Assembly: GCA_000507305.1 (NCBI GenBank)
Contig: DF239039.1
Location: 133,456-197,455 of the forward strand
DNA length: 64,000 nucleotides
Reading direction: 5' to 3'
Origin: Breviolum minutum Mf 1.05b.01
Lineage: Eukaryota; Sar; Dinophyceae; Suessiales; Symbiodiniaceae
Part shown: one piece after another, positions 30,918-40,224 of the stretch
How positions within the stretch are numbered: position 1 is the first letter of the stretch
Layout of the letters: every line of letters begins with the position of its first letter
Position numbers and translations under genes: made by a program
The notes under the pieces: model-generated
What the model was told of the DNA's origin: nothing
Seen by the model: the letters and a program-made list of their open reading frames with translations, nothing else
Database searches by the model: none

Positions 30918-31262
30918 TTGATCTCCCTAAGAATCAATGGGTCTCAAACTTGTATGACTTGGGACAGGTATTTTTTTGGTCTATCCAAACCCTCCTGTTT
31001 CAAAGGTATGACTGGAGCACTAGGGATGTATGGTCACAATCTCATGACCTCATCCATGGATCGATTTGACGGACCCGCCTCCCACATCGTAGCAGCCAGC
31101 TTGATCATTCCAACGATACACCTTACCATGGGCAAATTGGGTCAAGTTGTTGTTGTTCTTGTTGTTGTTGTTGTTGTTGCTGCTGTTTTTTCGAATCCCA
31201 CTTGTGTTTTGATTTTTGTCATCTTCCTGTACATTTATCTTCCACCCCCAAGGCTTGACCAA
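30918..31262 (+). CDS. Possible host reading frame cut by the retrotransposon (weak)
   Basis: A plus-strand frame runs into the left end of the retrotransposon. It includes SMDRFDGPASHIVAASLI and TMGKLGQ, then the GTT repeat read as Val, then VLIFVIFLYIYLPPPRLDQ. If the 9.1-kb element and one copy of the CCAA duplication are left out, the frame continues past 40364 for about 19 codons (INESAASAVEIAEKDSH) to a TGA at 40434-40436. That tail has good codon bias, but the first part is uncertain because it includes a B-element fragment and a microsatellite. Only the last part may be coding. Confidence 0.25.
31146..31186. repeat. (GTT)n microsatellite
   Basis: This is an impure run of GTT/CTT triplets ending GCTGCTG. 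It reads as Asn-rich on the minus strand and Val-rich on the plus strand. Confidence 0.8.
31259..31262. repeat. Target-site duplication, left (CCAA)
   Basis: CCAA precedes the TG of the left LTR and is repeated at 40361-40364 after the CA of the right LTR. If the LTR were one base shorter at its CA end, the duplication would be the 5-bp ACCAA, the size more usual for copia elements. Confidence 0.7.
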
Positions 31263-31398
31263 TGACAAGGTGAGATCTTAAGAAACACAAAAGAAACACT
31301 GTTTTCACCTCTGCGCAACCGTAAAGACTCAAGGCCTGGGCCAATGCAACGGGGATGCGATGGAAGTTCAAAGAGTCCAGTTGTTTTCAGATTCCTCA
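31263..31398 (-). repeat. 3' LTR, 136 bp
   Basis: It begins TGACAAGGTGAG and ends GATTCCTCA on the plus strand, so it has the canonical TG...CA termini with TGA/TCA inverse ends. By eye it is identical at all 136 positions to the copy at 40225-40360. At 136 bp it is very short for an LTR. The pol frame runs into it and stops at 31368. Confidence 0.9.
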
Positions 31399-32096
31399 GC
31401 CCCCTTAAAATTTAATGGACTTGATTTGAGCTTCTGTCGCATATTGTGTTGCTTTCCTTGGCTCAAAACATCGGCCTCTTCTTCAATCTTCCAACGATTT
31501 GTACGAAGGAGATTCATCATTGGAACTTCGTGGGCTCCCACAAGTTTGGTCAACATATCAGCTGGGTTCTTGTTATGTGGGACCCACCTCACTCTACCTT
31601 TCAATCTACCAAGTGAATCTTTAATCACCGCAATTTCCAATGCACTTCTATCATCTTCGCCCTGTGCCTGTTCGTTGGCACTGGCGTCATAGACACTTTT
31701 AGCGTCTACAACTGCTACTGCTTTGGGGTCAAGAAAGCTTTGACTCTCATTTGCAAGAACGGATGGCTGCTCATGAAGTCCGCCGTGATCGTCTTGCTCA
31801 GCTTTCAGTCTAACGTTGAAACGCGAGATCAGCAAGCTTTCTAACATAGCATCTTGCCGTTCCAAAGCTCCAAGTGCTGTGGATAGAGAAACAGATTCGC
31901 ATAACATGGTCGACCCTGCCTTACGTCTCATCTTTCTAGATTTCCAGGATATCAAGGAAATTGGTGCTTCAATACCCTGATTTAACTTGGGGGTACTCAA
32001 ACCCTGCAACCATCCGTGTTGTGGTTTAGCCCGTCCTGTGATGTCAAAGGACGAGTCGGAAATCAGGATGAGATTCATCAATGGCCCAAATCTTCA
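31368..32096 (-). pseudogene. gag-pol, RNase H part, shifted frame
   Basis: This frame is +1 relative to the upstream RT frame and takes over somewhere between 32096 and 32047. It encodes SDSSFDITGRAKPQHGWLQG, then DAKSVYDA, which matches the RNase H D-S/A-K-S-L-Y-D region of copia elements, and WVPHNKNPADMLTK, the conserved end of the copia RNase H domain. It stops at 31368-31370 inside the 3' LTR. A 1-nt insertion or 2-nt deletion in this copy is the likely cause; a programmed +1 shift is possible but has no visible slippery site. Confidence 0.75.
31399..31409 (-). other. Polypurine tract candidate
   Basis: On the minus strand TTTAAGGGGGC lies directly before the 3' LTR, at the position where plus-strand DNA synthesis is primed. 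It is short but correctly placed. Confidence 0.6.
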
Positions 32097-32586
32097 GTTT
32101 AACAGGATTGGACTTGAGACGTTGAACAACCTTGTTCACTTCTAAAGCATCACTGACTTTCGGACCTGGAAAAGTGGATGAAAGAATGGACGCTGCTGAG
32201 GCGGCATCTGGTCGCCCTTCACGTGCTATCCAATTAATGCTAGCAACAGTACCACGCATCTGGTTCTCTTCTTCTTCATTGAGGGTCTCTTCACGAGAAT
32301 TCTTCACCAAGACCTTTCGTTTGAATACTATAGGCTTCAAACGGTTCTGGACATAATCTTCCATGGTATATTCAAATGAGAAATCGGGAAGTTGATGAAG
32401 TCTCCTACCTGCATAACCGGTGCCTTGTTTCTCCTCTCTCAAATCAACGGCTTTCCCAAAACGAAGTCTTTCAGAGAGAAGATGCATCTTTCGTTTGTGC
32501 ACTGGATTTCCAACTTCGAGAACATCGTCAACTTCAATGACTACAATCCCTTGTGTTGAAGAACCATTGGTAGGGTCATCAGAGTC
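32044..32586 (-). pseudogene. gag-pol, RT catalytic part after an in-frame TGA
   Basis: This is the same frame as the long upstream ORF, separated from it only by the TGA at 32587-32589. It holds IVVIEVDD at codons 2543-2550, the counterpart of the RT catalytic Y-V-D-D box with Glu in place of Tyr. The C-terminal RT region SINWIAREGRPDAASAASIL corresponds to the copia R-PDI region. It ends at TGA 32044-32046 because of the frameshift described for 31368-32096. Without readthrough of the TGA, no RT with both catalytic Asp can be made. Confidence 0.75.
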
Positions 32587-35500
32587 TCACGTCAACACAC
32601 ACTTGTCGTATGGGTTGATTCTGTAGTGGAATTCCTCAACTAATACTTGAAGAAAACTTTTCCTCCACCACGCAGGGCCAGAAACTAACCCATACACTTC
32701 TGTTTCTAACCTGATGAGTTGAGACTTGGAATAACCAGGAAATGGTTCACCAGGCATGCGAACACAAAGTGGGGTCTTTCTTGTAGTTGGCAAACTTTGG
32801 AGGAAAGCTGTCTTCGCATCTTTAACAGAGGCTGGCCATCTACGGGATGCGGCAACCTGCAAAGTCAAATATATCGAAGTTGTTAGTGGGGTAGGAGCTG
32901 AACGTTCAATTTGATGAATGTCAGGATCCATCCACCCTTTAACACACCACCGTGACTTCGCAGATAACCCTTCATGCACTGCTGGATCAAAAGATGGATC
33001 CTCAAACTCTTCTGGCAGCACGGCGAATTTTCCACCAGTGGGCTTCCACCTGTCAACAAACTTTGAAGTAAGAATACGTTCTGGGTACTCTTTCTCAAAA
33101 GCCCGACTTTCTGCTTCAGACAAAATATGAATAGCCTTGTTGTCCAACAATGACTTGATTTCTTTGTCACGAGCTTCTCGGAACTTTTGTTGATGAGACC
33201 GATTCAACTTCTCAAAGTTTACATGTCCGGGTGCCAGTTTCATCTGAGTCATATACATGCAATGATCTGCACAACTGTATGATGCTCCAGCTTGTTCTAA
33301 AGAAAGAGTCTCATTCCCAAGAGCACTCAACCCAAAACGTGAAGTTCTCTTATCCTTCCACCAAGCAGCACCGTCAGAGCCAGCAGTCCAAAATGTCTGC
33401 CGAGATCTTTCTTGATCGAACGCTGCAACTTCAAAGAAATGAGTTGGTTGCTGATTGGATGTAGTAGATGATGGGAGTCGAGGAGGAGTAGAAAATGGAT
33501 AAGGCATGCTACGCTGACTTTCTTGCCTGACTGGTCCAAACGAAGGAGACTCTCTAGGCGGGTCATTCACATGCTCAGGCTCAATGGTGTCGTATCTCAA
33601 AATTCCCCCACTGGCTTCATCTACTCCAATGCTAACTCTTCTACTGATTGGTCTTGAAGGGACTGCGCTTGATGGTCTAGATGATGGTTCACGAGTGCTA
33701 TGGTCGGTATCAACTTCCATATCTGGTTGTTCTACAACAGGTTCATCAATGGGTGCAATGGAAGGAGTGTATTGTTCATCTTCAGGAATGGGTTGCAAAA
33801 CATGTGGATCATCCTCTGCAGGTACTACATGTGGTTGATCTATTTCCATAGTATCTTCTGCTTGATCTAATTCTTCAAGAGGAGTAACTGTGATCTCAAC
33901 TTCATGTTCTTCCTCCGGGTTCCCATCTGCAGTGATATCATGAAAATGTTTGACACGGCCGGCTTGAATATCTTGAAGAATCTCCGACGACAGCTCTTTG
34001 ATGAGTTCAGCGCCGAGATGCTCTTCAGAAGTTGCTGGTCTTGTCTGTTCTCGCGATGTCTTCAAAAGTTGACCTCGGAGAGATATCCACAAAGATCTTT
34101 CGTTTGGAGATATGGCCAAAACAACTCCAGGGCCTGTCCAGCCACGGTGTTTAGCTGTGTCTCTCCAAACAAATACCCAATCTCCAACATTCAAAGGCTT
34201 CACGTCGGTATTTCTAACCTGTCCACGAACTGCCCTTTTTACCACCTCAGCATCCTGATGTCTCAACCATGATTGAGCAGCAATGTCTCTAATCTGCCAA
34301 CTCCTTTGAACTTCTGCATGTGCACTATCTATCAAAAGTTCAGGACTAAGTTGATCATCCGATGCAATAGAAGCTGGTAGTCGTGGGTTGTACCCGAAGG
34401 CACGCTGGTATGGAGAAAAGCCTGATCTATGGTAATATCTGTTCCTACCTATGCATGTTTCACGAACACATTGCAGAAATTCATCCATAGATACCACTGA
34501 GCACTCATCGAGGAGAAACTGCAGCTTGCTCTTAAACAAGCCTCCTGCTTTTTCAGTTTTGGCGTTCTGCCAGGGTGACCTGCTGTCTATCAGGTGAACC
34601 ATGATTCCAAGGTCGGAGACAACATGCATGAAATCCGTTCCAGTGAATTCAGTCCCCTGGTCTGCGATCACAACTGACGGAATACCAAAAGGGGTGCACC
34701 AAGCTCTGAGGAAGGCATCTTTTGCTTCCTTTGCAGTTTTCTCATTGATTGGCTCGACTATTTGAAGTCCACTGCCCCAACAGACTATGTTGATCATAGG
34801 AATGGTTTGATCCTTCCAATCGAAAAACAAAGTGTCAATCCCCACAATATCATTGAATTGCAGCGATCGGACCAAATGTCCTGGTCGAGGCAGATTCGGC
34901 TTTCTTTTGGAAGCACAGACTGGACATTCAAAATGATACTTGACCCATTGAATCACCTCAGGTTTTGCGCCTGCATGGCGAAGCGCTCTGATGAAGGCGG
35001 CCGGGTCAGGATGGCCCAAATTTCTATGAAGCCTGTATACTTCTCTTCTGAGGTTTGGTGGCAATGCTGTTTCCCCACTTTCGTCGGAAAGGTCCTTGCT
35101 CATCGCCTTGACATTCTTTGACAGTTGTTGCACTTGAGGTCTATCACCAATGGCGCGAATTTCTTTTCGAGCTCTTTCCATCACAGGATCTTCAATGTCG
35201 TCGTCATCACCAATCTCTCCCCCCAAAATTTTGCTGGATGGAAAGGCATAGGTGATGTAGTTGTGATACTCTTCAAGGAAGTTTGCTTCACCATGAATAT
35301 AGGTTGCTAACACCTGTGAAATGGCTTTGGTGGTCTCATTTGCAACATCCATCAAAGGTGCTGGTAGGGATGGAGGCATTGGAGTCTGTCCCCAGGAGGT
35401 ATATGTTACTCCATAGATGTTGAGAAAATGCCGAAGTCCACGAAGGATGGCCTGAACAAATGGTCTGGTGTATTTGGCTGCTTCTTTGGCTCTTCCGCCT

Positions 35501-38500
35501 AACAGAGGTTGATGTGGATGATGGTTTTGACATCGTCTGCGAAGAAGCTTGACCAGAGGGTAGCAATTTGTCAAAAGCCTTGTGGGCTTCTTGGCTGCTA
35601 TCCCTTCTTTGGTTCGCAGTGAAAAGCAACACATATCCACCACAATCTGATATACTCCAGGCAGTTGCTCAAGCTGTTTGACTGTTGGGTGCTCCCACGA
35701 AGATGCACCTGCAGGATGCTCCAACAGAAATGCTCTTTTGTTCTCAATCTGCTCCTTTGCAAGCACCAGCGTGAACTCCCAATGTAGAAGTCCTTCACTC
35801 TCTTCCTCATAAACAACCTGTGGATCACGTTTATGATTGCTCAATTTTCTCAATGGGCTGAAGGTAGTGCAAGGAGGACATAGTATCAGCAAGGCTGGTT
35901 GACATGTTCTCACCTGTTTCAACGCCAATGCTCTATCTTGTGAACGCCGGAAGTCAAAGCCAGTGGTTAGATCCATGGCCTGACCAACTCGAAATGGTGG
36001 GTTCTTCCCTTGGTCATTCTGTCTTTGAGCTTCCTTTGTCACACGCGGTGGGCTATAAATTTCCATGATGTCTGTGCCAAAATGGTCACGGACGGCCTGA
36101 GTGATGAAGGCCTTGACAGACTTGGGAATCGCTTTTGGTTCCTTGTTCCAAGAGGTGTCTTCTTGAAACAGCCATTGGTTGCTTGATGTCATTGGGATCA
36201 ACCATGCAACTTTCCAAGTTGTCATCGTAGTGTCATGTGAAACTTCCGTGTGGTTTGCAGGAGGTGTCTCGAGGTAGTTCTCAGTACGGAGAAGGCAATG
36301 TGATGGCCGACTCATCCAAAGGGGAAAAGCAATAGGACAATCTAATTCTGGATTGATGGCATCAAAGTCCTTTGGTGCCATATGCCCGGATTCACAGGCA
36401 AACGTGCAAAGCAAAATCATCATGGCAAGGCGCGAAATTGATCGGACCTTGCGAGCTAGTGCCTCATCCCACGTTGAAAGCTGAGACGAGTGCACCAACT
36501 GTGAACTCAGCAATTCTGACCTTCTGCCAAGAGTGGCGCCATCTGATCTTCTGGGTCGATGTCCAACCTGGGATCGCACATCATAGCAGCTTGCCACTCT
36601 TCCTCCGTCATCATCTCTTGTTCTGAATGAGGGGGTTCTGTCATCAACACGAAGCTCTCGACAATGCCATGTGAACCTGTCTGTGTTGGTGTTTTGGCCC
36701 GGGATTCCGGCCTCAACCCAACCATCTGATCTACAGCACGTCCTCGGAGTTTGGAAGGAGGAACTGGCATCTGCTTGAACTTCTGCTGATCCTTGCCAGA
36801 GACTTCCACCAAATGTGTTGGCAACTCGGGACGGCTGCGTGGAGGAGGAAGATATTTCGGGAAACTGCCCGATCCCTTGACTTGGATGACTGTGGAAGTG
36901 GATGCCGAGGTCGTCGAGCTTGATGGGAGTTCTGTGCGCTCCCAACGCCCTCCACATTGGAGACAAGTGAACCAAAAGTGTCCACGCCCAGCTCGGTGCC
37001 GAAGATACTCGGCTTCGTGAGGACATTGATCTACTTCTCGATTCCAATTTTGCTGAGCCTTGGACCGAGTCAATGGGATTCCAATGTTCTGCCTTACGTT
37101 CTGCTCCAACTTTGGCTTGAGGTTCTGACGCTTGGTGTTGTGGCCAATTGGTGCTTCCTCTTCCTCGTACTTCTGTCTCTGAGTGAGGTATTCCAACACC
37201 ATCTCGTGACGAGTAGTCTGAATCACCAACATGAGGGCTACTGCCAAACGCTTCCATGCCGATTGAATCTTGGCACTTTTGTCCACCGAAGTTGAATGCA
37301 CCTTCGGGGCTGCTGGAATGTCTTTCTTCAGCAACTCCGAAGCACGGGATTTCAAACTCGACATGCTTCTCAGCAAACTGAGTCAACTGATTTGGCTTGA
37401 TCTCATTCAACTGCTTCGGATTCACTTCACATGAGAGTTCAAAACATTCTTTCTGTGACTCTTGGTGGCATTCTTCTTTCCACTGGACTTCTGCGGCTTT
37501 GTTATCTGAGGTTCCAGACAACCTCAAATCCTCTTGGTTGGAAGCATTTTCTTGATGCTTCTTTTCTCCTTTCACTTGATGCTTCTTTTCTCCATTCACC
37601 TTCCCATTTGAAGGCTCTGTTTTGTCCACATATTTCTTTCCAGAAATTGGAGGTGATGATGTGGAAGAAGATCGAATAGAAGATGGAATTGATGAAGGAG
37701 AAGAATGCGAAAGAATAGAAGAAGACATGTTACCACCATGTAATGTGCGCTGTGGTGTGTCAACATTCACCTGTTCCTCCCCAAAATAAGAATCAGCCAA
37801 TGCAGCATTGGCTGAAGCAAACACCACTGAGCCACTCCAAGGTTGAGACAGGTTGCGATTTGCAAATGCTGCCTGCCACTTGTCTCGAATGACCATGTGA
37901 TGTCCATCCTGCATGTAGGCGTAAGTGACTCTTTCAGGACTGAGGGTATCAACATGTAATTGAGGACACTCATCTGGTACAACCATAGGACTGCGTAGAC
38001 CTTGAAATTCTTTTACAAAATGCAACGTGTCACCAACCAATAGCCAAACAGTAGTGCTGTCTGTCAAAGTGGAAGATGGGTTCTGGATGACAAATGGGTC
38101 AATGTTGGGGTCACGTCGAAGTTCTTGGGGCAAACACCAACCGTCATCATCGAAATCCAAAATGGAAACAGCACGGTGTCGACTTGACAGTTTTCGCATG
38201 GGTGCAGTTGCATCTCCTACGCAATGAAGCATATTGTTGGGAAGATCTACAACAGCCTTAACGGTATCCAGAAATGATACTGGAAGTAATGGTGGAATCT
38301 GTGAGTCTTCAGTGTCTTTCAAAACAGTGAATCGAAGAATAGAGTTGATCTTGGCCACACCCACGGGAACTTCCAACAAACGCTCAACCACAGCTGAGCC
38401 ACCAATACCACCAGCACCTGGAACAGGAGTGCCAGGGGATACAGGTAATGGTTGCAATCCAACATGTCGAAGTGCTGCCTCAAGTCGACGCATAGCAGTT

Positions 38501-40173
38501 GATCCTATGACGGCATCTTCGGCCGCTGTGTCAACCAGTGCTTCATGATCTGAACATCGAATTCCAGCAAAAACATGAATCTGTTGACTGGTCATCATAA
38601 ACTGCTGAGGTCTTTGTGAGGGGACTCCGGAATGAACCACAAACTGTTTCCCTGGTTTAGTTGGTGGTGTGGTGGATGACGCTGCTTGGTCCCGATGTGG
38701 ACAGTCTCGTGAGATGTGACCCACTTCGTCACAACGAAAACACCGAACTCTTGACACTAAGTCATCTTCATAACCCTTGACAAACCGATTCTTTCCAAAA
38801 GAAAGCTTGGACTTGGATTTTCCTTTCCCCTTTCCTTTGCCCTCTTTTCTCACTTTGTTATCCCTACGGTTTTGAGGACTTCTCTTGTAAAAACCTCTGT
38901 CATTCCTACGTTTCTGAAGCTCCTTGCGAACATCACGGTATGCAGAATGGTAGGCCATAATCTCAATAGCCTCTGGCTCTTCATACAAGCGAGTATCTTC
39001 AAAATATATGTAGGGATATCCTTCAGCATCTTCCAAAGAGGATTCATCACCAGATGAGGCTTGGTCATCTGGAATCATCTCATCAGAACTGTTTGGTCGA
39101 GACTCTTCATTCTTGTTCATGACAAAATTCTTAGAAGTATGAGTGGAATCAGCTGCCCTTGCTAACATTTCAGGTCTATCTAACGGACGCAACATCCTAG
39201 CAACTTCATCAAAAGTGTGTAATGCCGGTCCCTTCAATGAGACGAGATCCCTCTGCAGATCGTTCAAGCCTGCTTGACGAAGGAGAATCCTTCCGCAGAG
39301 TTTGTCATTCACCGTCTCGCCCATTTGAAGTTCCATTTCCTGACGGGCAAGCTGTTTGGCAGCAATGAATGAACTGAAACTTTCATTCTTCTGTCTTTCA
39401 CCTTCAAATAAGAACTTGTCAATCGCTTGAGGTGCTGCTGCATCCAAATATGCTGAATACTTCTGATAAATAGCAGATAAAATAGCACCATAGCCAGATG
39501 GTGAAAGAAGAATCTCAACTGGTACTGTGTCCGCTATTCGTCGTGGTTGTGAACCCTCTGGAAATGACTGCAGAAGTTTGATTCCTCTTTTTTCTAAAGG
39601 TACTTGACTCTCAAACTCCCAAAGTGAAAGCATCTTCAACCATGATCTAAGTGTTGATGGTGTACCGGTCCATGTAGGTACGGGTTTTCTTTCCCCCACC
39701 AACGCTTGGTTTAACGCTTGGGCAATCATTTGGTCTGGGGTTTTCGGTTGTGAAGGGGTAGAAGGAGAGGATCGCGACATAGGATTGGACTTCCCCAAAA
39801 GGTCAAATGCGGAAAAACTCTGTGGTAAAGGCGTGGCTGTGCTAGAACCTAAGGCTGTAGCAAAACTTGCTGCATTCATATCATATCCAGCTGTCTGCGG
39901 GAAACTTGGAGGTCCATACGTAAGAGGCGCAGTTTGCGGCAATGGGCTCAAATTTGGTGGCGCGAATCCAGGAGCCACAGGTAACTGATTCCCAAAGAAA
40001 GGTTGGTTCCTTACAGAAGCATCTCTCAAAGGTGTTCCCCCAACGCTAGCATAGGTAGTAGGCAAACTCATCCCAGGGTGATTGGTTCTTGCTCTTTGAG
40101 AGGCATTCCAAGCTGCCCAAGGATCAGGTTGACTGCCAGCACCAGCGCTCGCATTAGGAGGATTACCATCCAT
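32587..40173 (-). CDS. Ty1/copia Gag-Pol polyprotein, open part (2,528 codons)
   Basis: The start ATG lies 51 nt after the 5' LTR. Domains by residue: a low-complexity N-terminus (1-150); a Gag-like helical region (about 160-345, with TWTGTPSTLRSWL); a zinc knuckle CFRCDEVGHISRDC (about 476-489); an aspartic protease ALVDTAAEDAVIG (about 543-556), with DTA where DTG or DSG is usual; a frame-displaced block (about 930-1222); a methyltransferase-like segment (about 1390-1550); and integrase with HRNLGH (1716-1721) and CPVC (1750-1753) zinc ligands and D1780, D1838, E1874 (D,D35E). The RT N-terminal part follows, with VKDAKTAFLQ carrying the first catalytic Asp (D2452). The ORF ends in TGA just before the RT DD box. 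The product copies and integrates the element through a cytoplasmic particle. Near-twice the usual copia length reflects the extra middle region. Confidence 0.9.
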   Translation of the reverse strand: MDGNPPNASAGAGSQPDPWAAWNASQRARTNHPGMSLPTTYASVGGTPLRDASVRNQPFFGNQLPVAPGFAPPNLSPLPQTAPLTYGPPSFPQTAGYDMNAASFATALGSSTATPLPQSFSAFDLLGKSNPMSRSSPSTPSQPKTPDQMIAQALNQALVGERKPVPTWTGTPSTLRSWLKMLSLWEFESQVPLEKRGIKLLQSFPEGSQPRRIADTVPVEILLSPSGYGAILSAIYQKYSAYLDAAAPQAIDKFLFEGERQKNESFSSFIAAKQLARQEMELQMGETVNDKLCGRILLRQAGLNDLQRDLVSLKGPALHTFDEVARMLRPLDRPEMLARAADSTHTSKNFVMNKNEESRPNSSDEMIPDDQASSGDESSLEDAEGYPYIYFEDTRLYEEPEAIEIMAYHSAYRDVRKELQKRRNDRGFYKRSPQNRRDNKVRKEGKGKGKGKSKSKLSFGKNRFVKGYEDDLVSRVRCFRCDEVGHISRDCPHRDQAASSTTPPTKPGKQFVVHSGVPSQRPQQFMMTSQQIHVFAGIRCSDHEALVDTAAEDAVIGSTAMRRLEAALRHVGLQPLPVSPGTPVPGAGGIGGSAVVERLLEVPVGVAKINSILRFTVLKDTEDSQIPPLLPVSFLDTVKAVVDLPNNMLHCVGDATAPMRKLSSRHRAVSILDFDDDGWCLPQELRRDPNIDPFVIQNPSSTLTDSTTVWLLVGDTLHFVKEFQGLRSPMVVPDECPQLHVDTLSPERVTYAYMQDGHHMVIRDKWQAAFANRNLSQPWSGSVVFASANAALADSYFGEEQVNVDTPQRTLHGGNMSSSILSHSSPSSIPSSIRSSSTSSPPISGKKYVDKTEPSNGKVNGEKKHQVKGEKKHQENASNQEDLRLSGTSDNKAAEVQWKEECHQESQKECFELSCEVNPKQLNEIKPNQLTQFAEKHVEFEIPCFGVAEERHSSSPEGAFNFGGQKCQDSIGMEAFGSSPHVGDSDYSSRDGVGIPHSETEVRGRGSTNWPQHQASEPQAKVGAERKAEHWNPIDSVQGSAKLESRSRSMSSRSRVSSAPSWAWTLLVHLSPMWRALGAHRTPIKLDDLGIHFHSHPSQGIGQFPEISSSSTQPSRVANTFGGSLWQGSAEVQADASSSFQTPRTCCRSDGWVEAGIPGQNTNTDRFTWHCRELRVDDRTPSFRTRDDDGGRVASCYDVRSQVGHRPRRSDGATLGRRSELLSSQLVHSSQLSTWDEALARKVRSISRLAMMILLCTFACESGHMAPKDFDAINPELDCPIAFPLWMSRPSHCLLRTENYLETPPANHTEVSHDTTMTTWKVAWLIPMTSSNQWLFQEDTSWNKEPKAIPKSVKAFITQAVRDHFGTDIMEIYSPPRVTKEAQRQNDQGKNPPFRVGQAMDLTTGFDFRRSQDRALALKQVRTCQPALLILCPPCTTFSPLRKLSNHKRDPQVVYEEESEGLLHWEFTLVLAKEQIENKRAFLLEHPAGASSWEHPTVKQLEQLPGVYQIVVDMCCFSLRTKEGIAAKKPTRLLTNCYPLVKLLRRRCQNHHPHQPLLGGRAKEAAKYTRPFVQAILRGLRHFLNIYGVTYTSWGQTPMPPSLPAPLMDVANETTKAISQVLATYIHGEANFLEEYHNYITYAFPSSKILGGEIGDDDDIEDPVMERARKEIRAIGDRPQVQQLSKNVKAMSKDLSDESGETALPPNLRREVYRLHRNLGHPDPAAFIRALRHAGAKPEVIQWVKYHFECPVCASKRKPNLPRPGHLVRSLQFNDIVGIDTLFFDWKDQTIPMINIVCWGSGLQIVEPINEKTAKEAKDAFLRAWCTPFGIPSVVIADQGTEFTGTDFMHVVSDLGIMVHLIDSRSPWQNAKTEKAGGLFKSKLQFLLDECSVVSMDEFLQCVRETCIGRNRYYHRSGFSPYQRAFGYNPRLPASIASDDQLSPELLIDSAHAEVQRSWQIRDIAAQSWLRHQDAEVVKRAVRGQVRNTDVKPLNVGDWVFVWRDTAKHRGWTGPGVVLAISPNERSLWISLRGQLLKTSREQTRPATSEEHLGAELIKELSSEILQDIQAGRVKHFHDITADGNPEEEHEVEITVTPLEELDQAEDTMEIDQPHVVPAEDDPHVLQPIPEDEQYTPSIAPIDEPVVEQPDMEVDTDHSTREPSSRPSSAVPSRPISRRVSIGVDEASGGILRYDTIEPEHVNDPPRESPSFGPVRQESQRSMPYPFSTPPRLPSSTTSNQQPTHFFEVAAFDQERSRQTFWTAGSDGAAWWKDKRTSRFGLSALGNETLSLEQAGASYSCADHCMYMTQMKLAPGHVNFEKLNRSHQQKFREARDKEIKSLLDNKAIHILSEAESRAFEKEYPERILTSKFVDRWKPTGGKFAVLPEEFEDPSFDPAVHEGLSAKSRWCVKGWMDPDIHQIERSAPTPLTTSIYLTLQVAASRRWPASVKDAKTAFLQSLPTTRKTPLCVRMPGEPFPGYSKSQLIRLETEVYGLVSGPAWWRKSFLQVLVEEFHYRINPYDKCVLT
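35600..36010 (-). other. C5-methyltransferase-like segment inside gag-pol
   Basis: Residues about 1390-1525 contain MDLTTGFDF, LCPPCTTFSPL (Cys1435) and LLEHPAGASSW in that order and at plausible spacing. PPC-x-x-F-S is the shape of motif IV of cytosine-C5 methyltransferases, where the Cys is the nucleophile. D-x-x-x-G resembles their motif I, and the E-H-P stretch sits where motif VI (E-N-V) would be. The later motifs (VIII to X) are not apparent, so this may be a degenerate or divergent domain. Capture of cytosine methyltransferases by eukaryotic retrotransposons is reported in the literature. Homology of this segment is inference from motifs only. Confidence 0.5.
36507..37384 (-). pseudogene. 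Frame-displaced block of gag-pol with zinc-ribbon-like motif
   Basis: In the +1 frame an 870-nt open stretch encodes RASELLKKDIPAAPK, a CPHEAEYLRHRAGRGHFWF segment followed by TCLQCGGRWER (Cys/His ligands of zinc-ribbon type), and an acidic MTEEEWQAAMM end. The main frame over the same DNA reads as Ser/Arg-rich sequence without motifs. The +1 frame is closed by TGA codons at about 37384 and 36507. This fits two compensating indels, one near 37330-37384 and one near 36510-36560. A genuinely overlapping gene is the alternative. Confidence 0.6.
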
Positions 40174-40205
40174 GGCTCGTTAGGATCTACGCAAAAGGAT
40201 TGTTT

Positions 40206-40224
40206 CACGGGCTCCGCTCACCAC
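40206..40224 (-). other. Primer-binding site candidate
   Basis: One base past the 5' LTR the minus strand reads TGGTGAGCGGAGCCC. TGGT pairs with the universal tRNA 3' end ACCA, as in most LTR elements. The rest was not matched to a specific tRNA. Confidence 0.55.
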
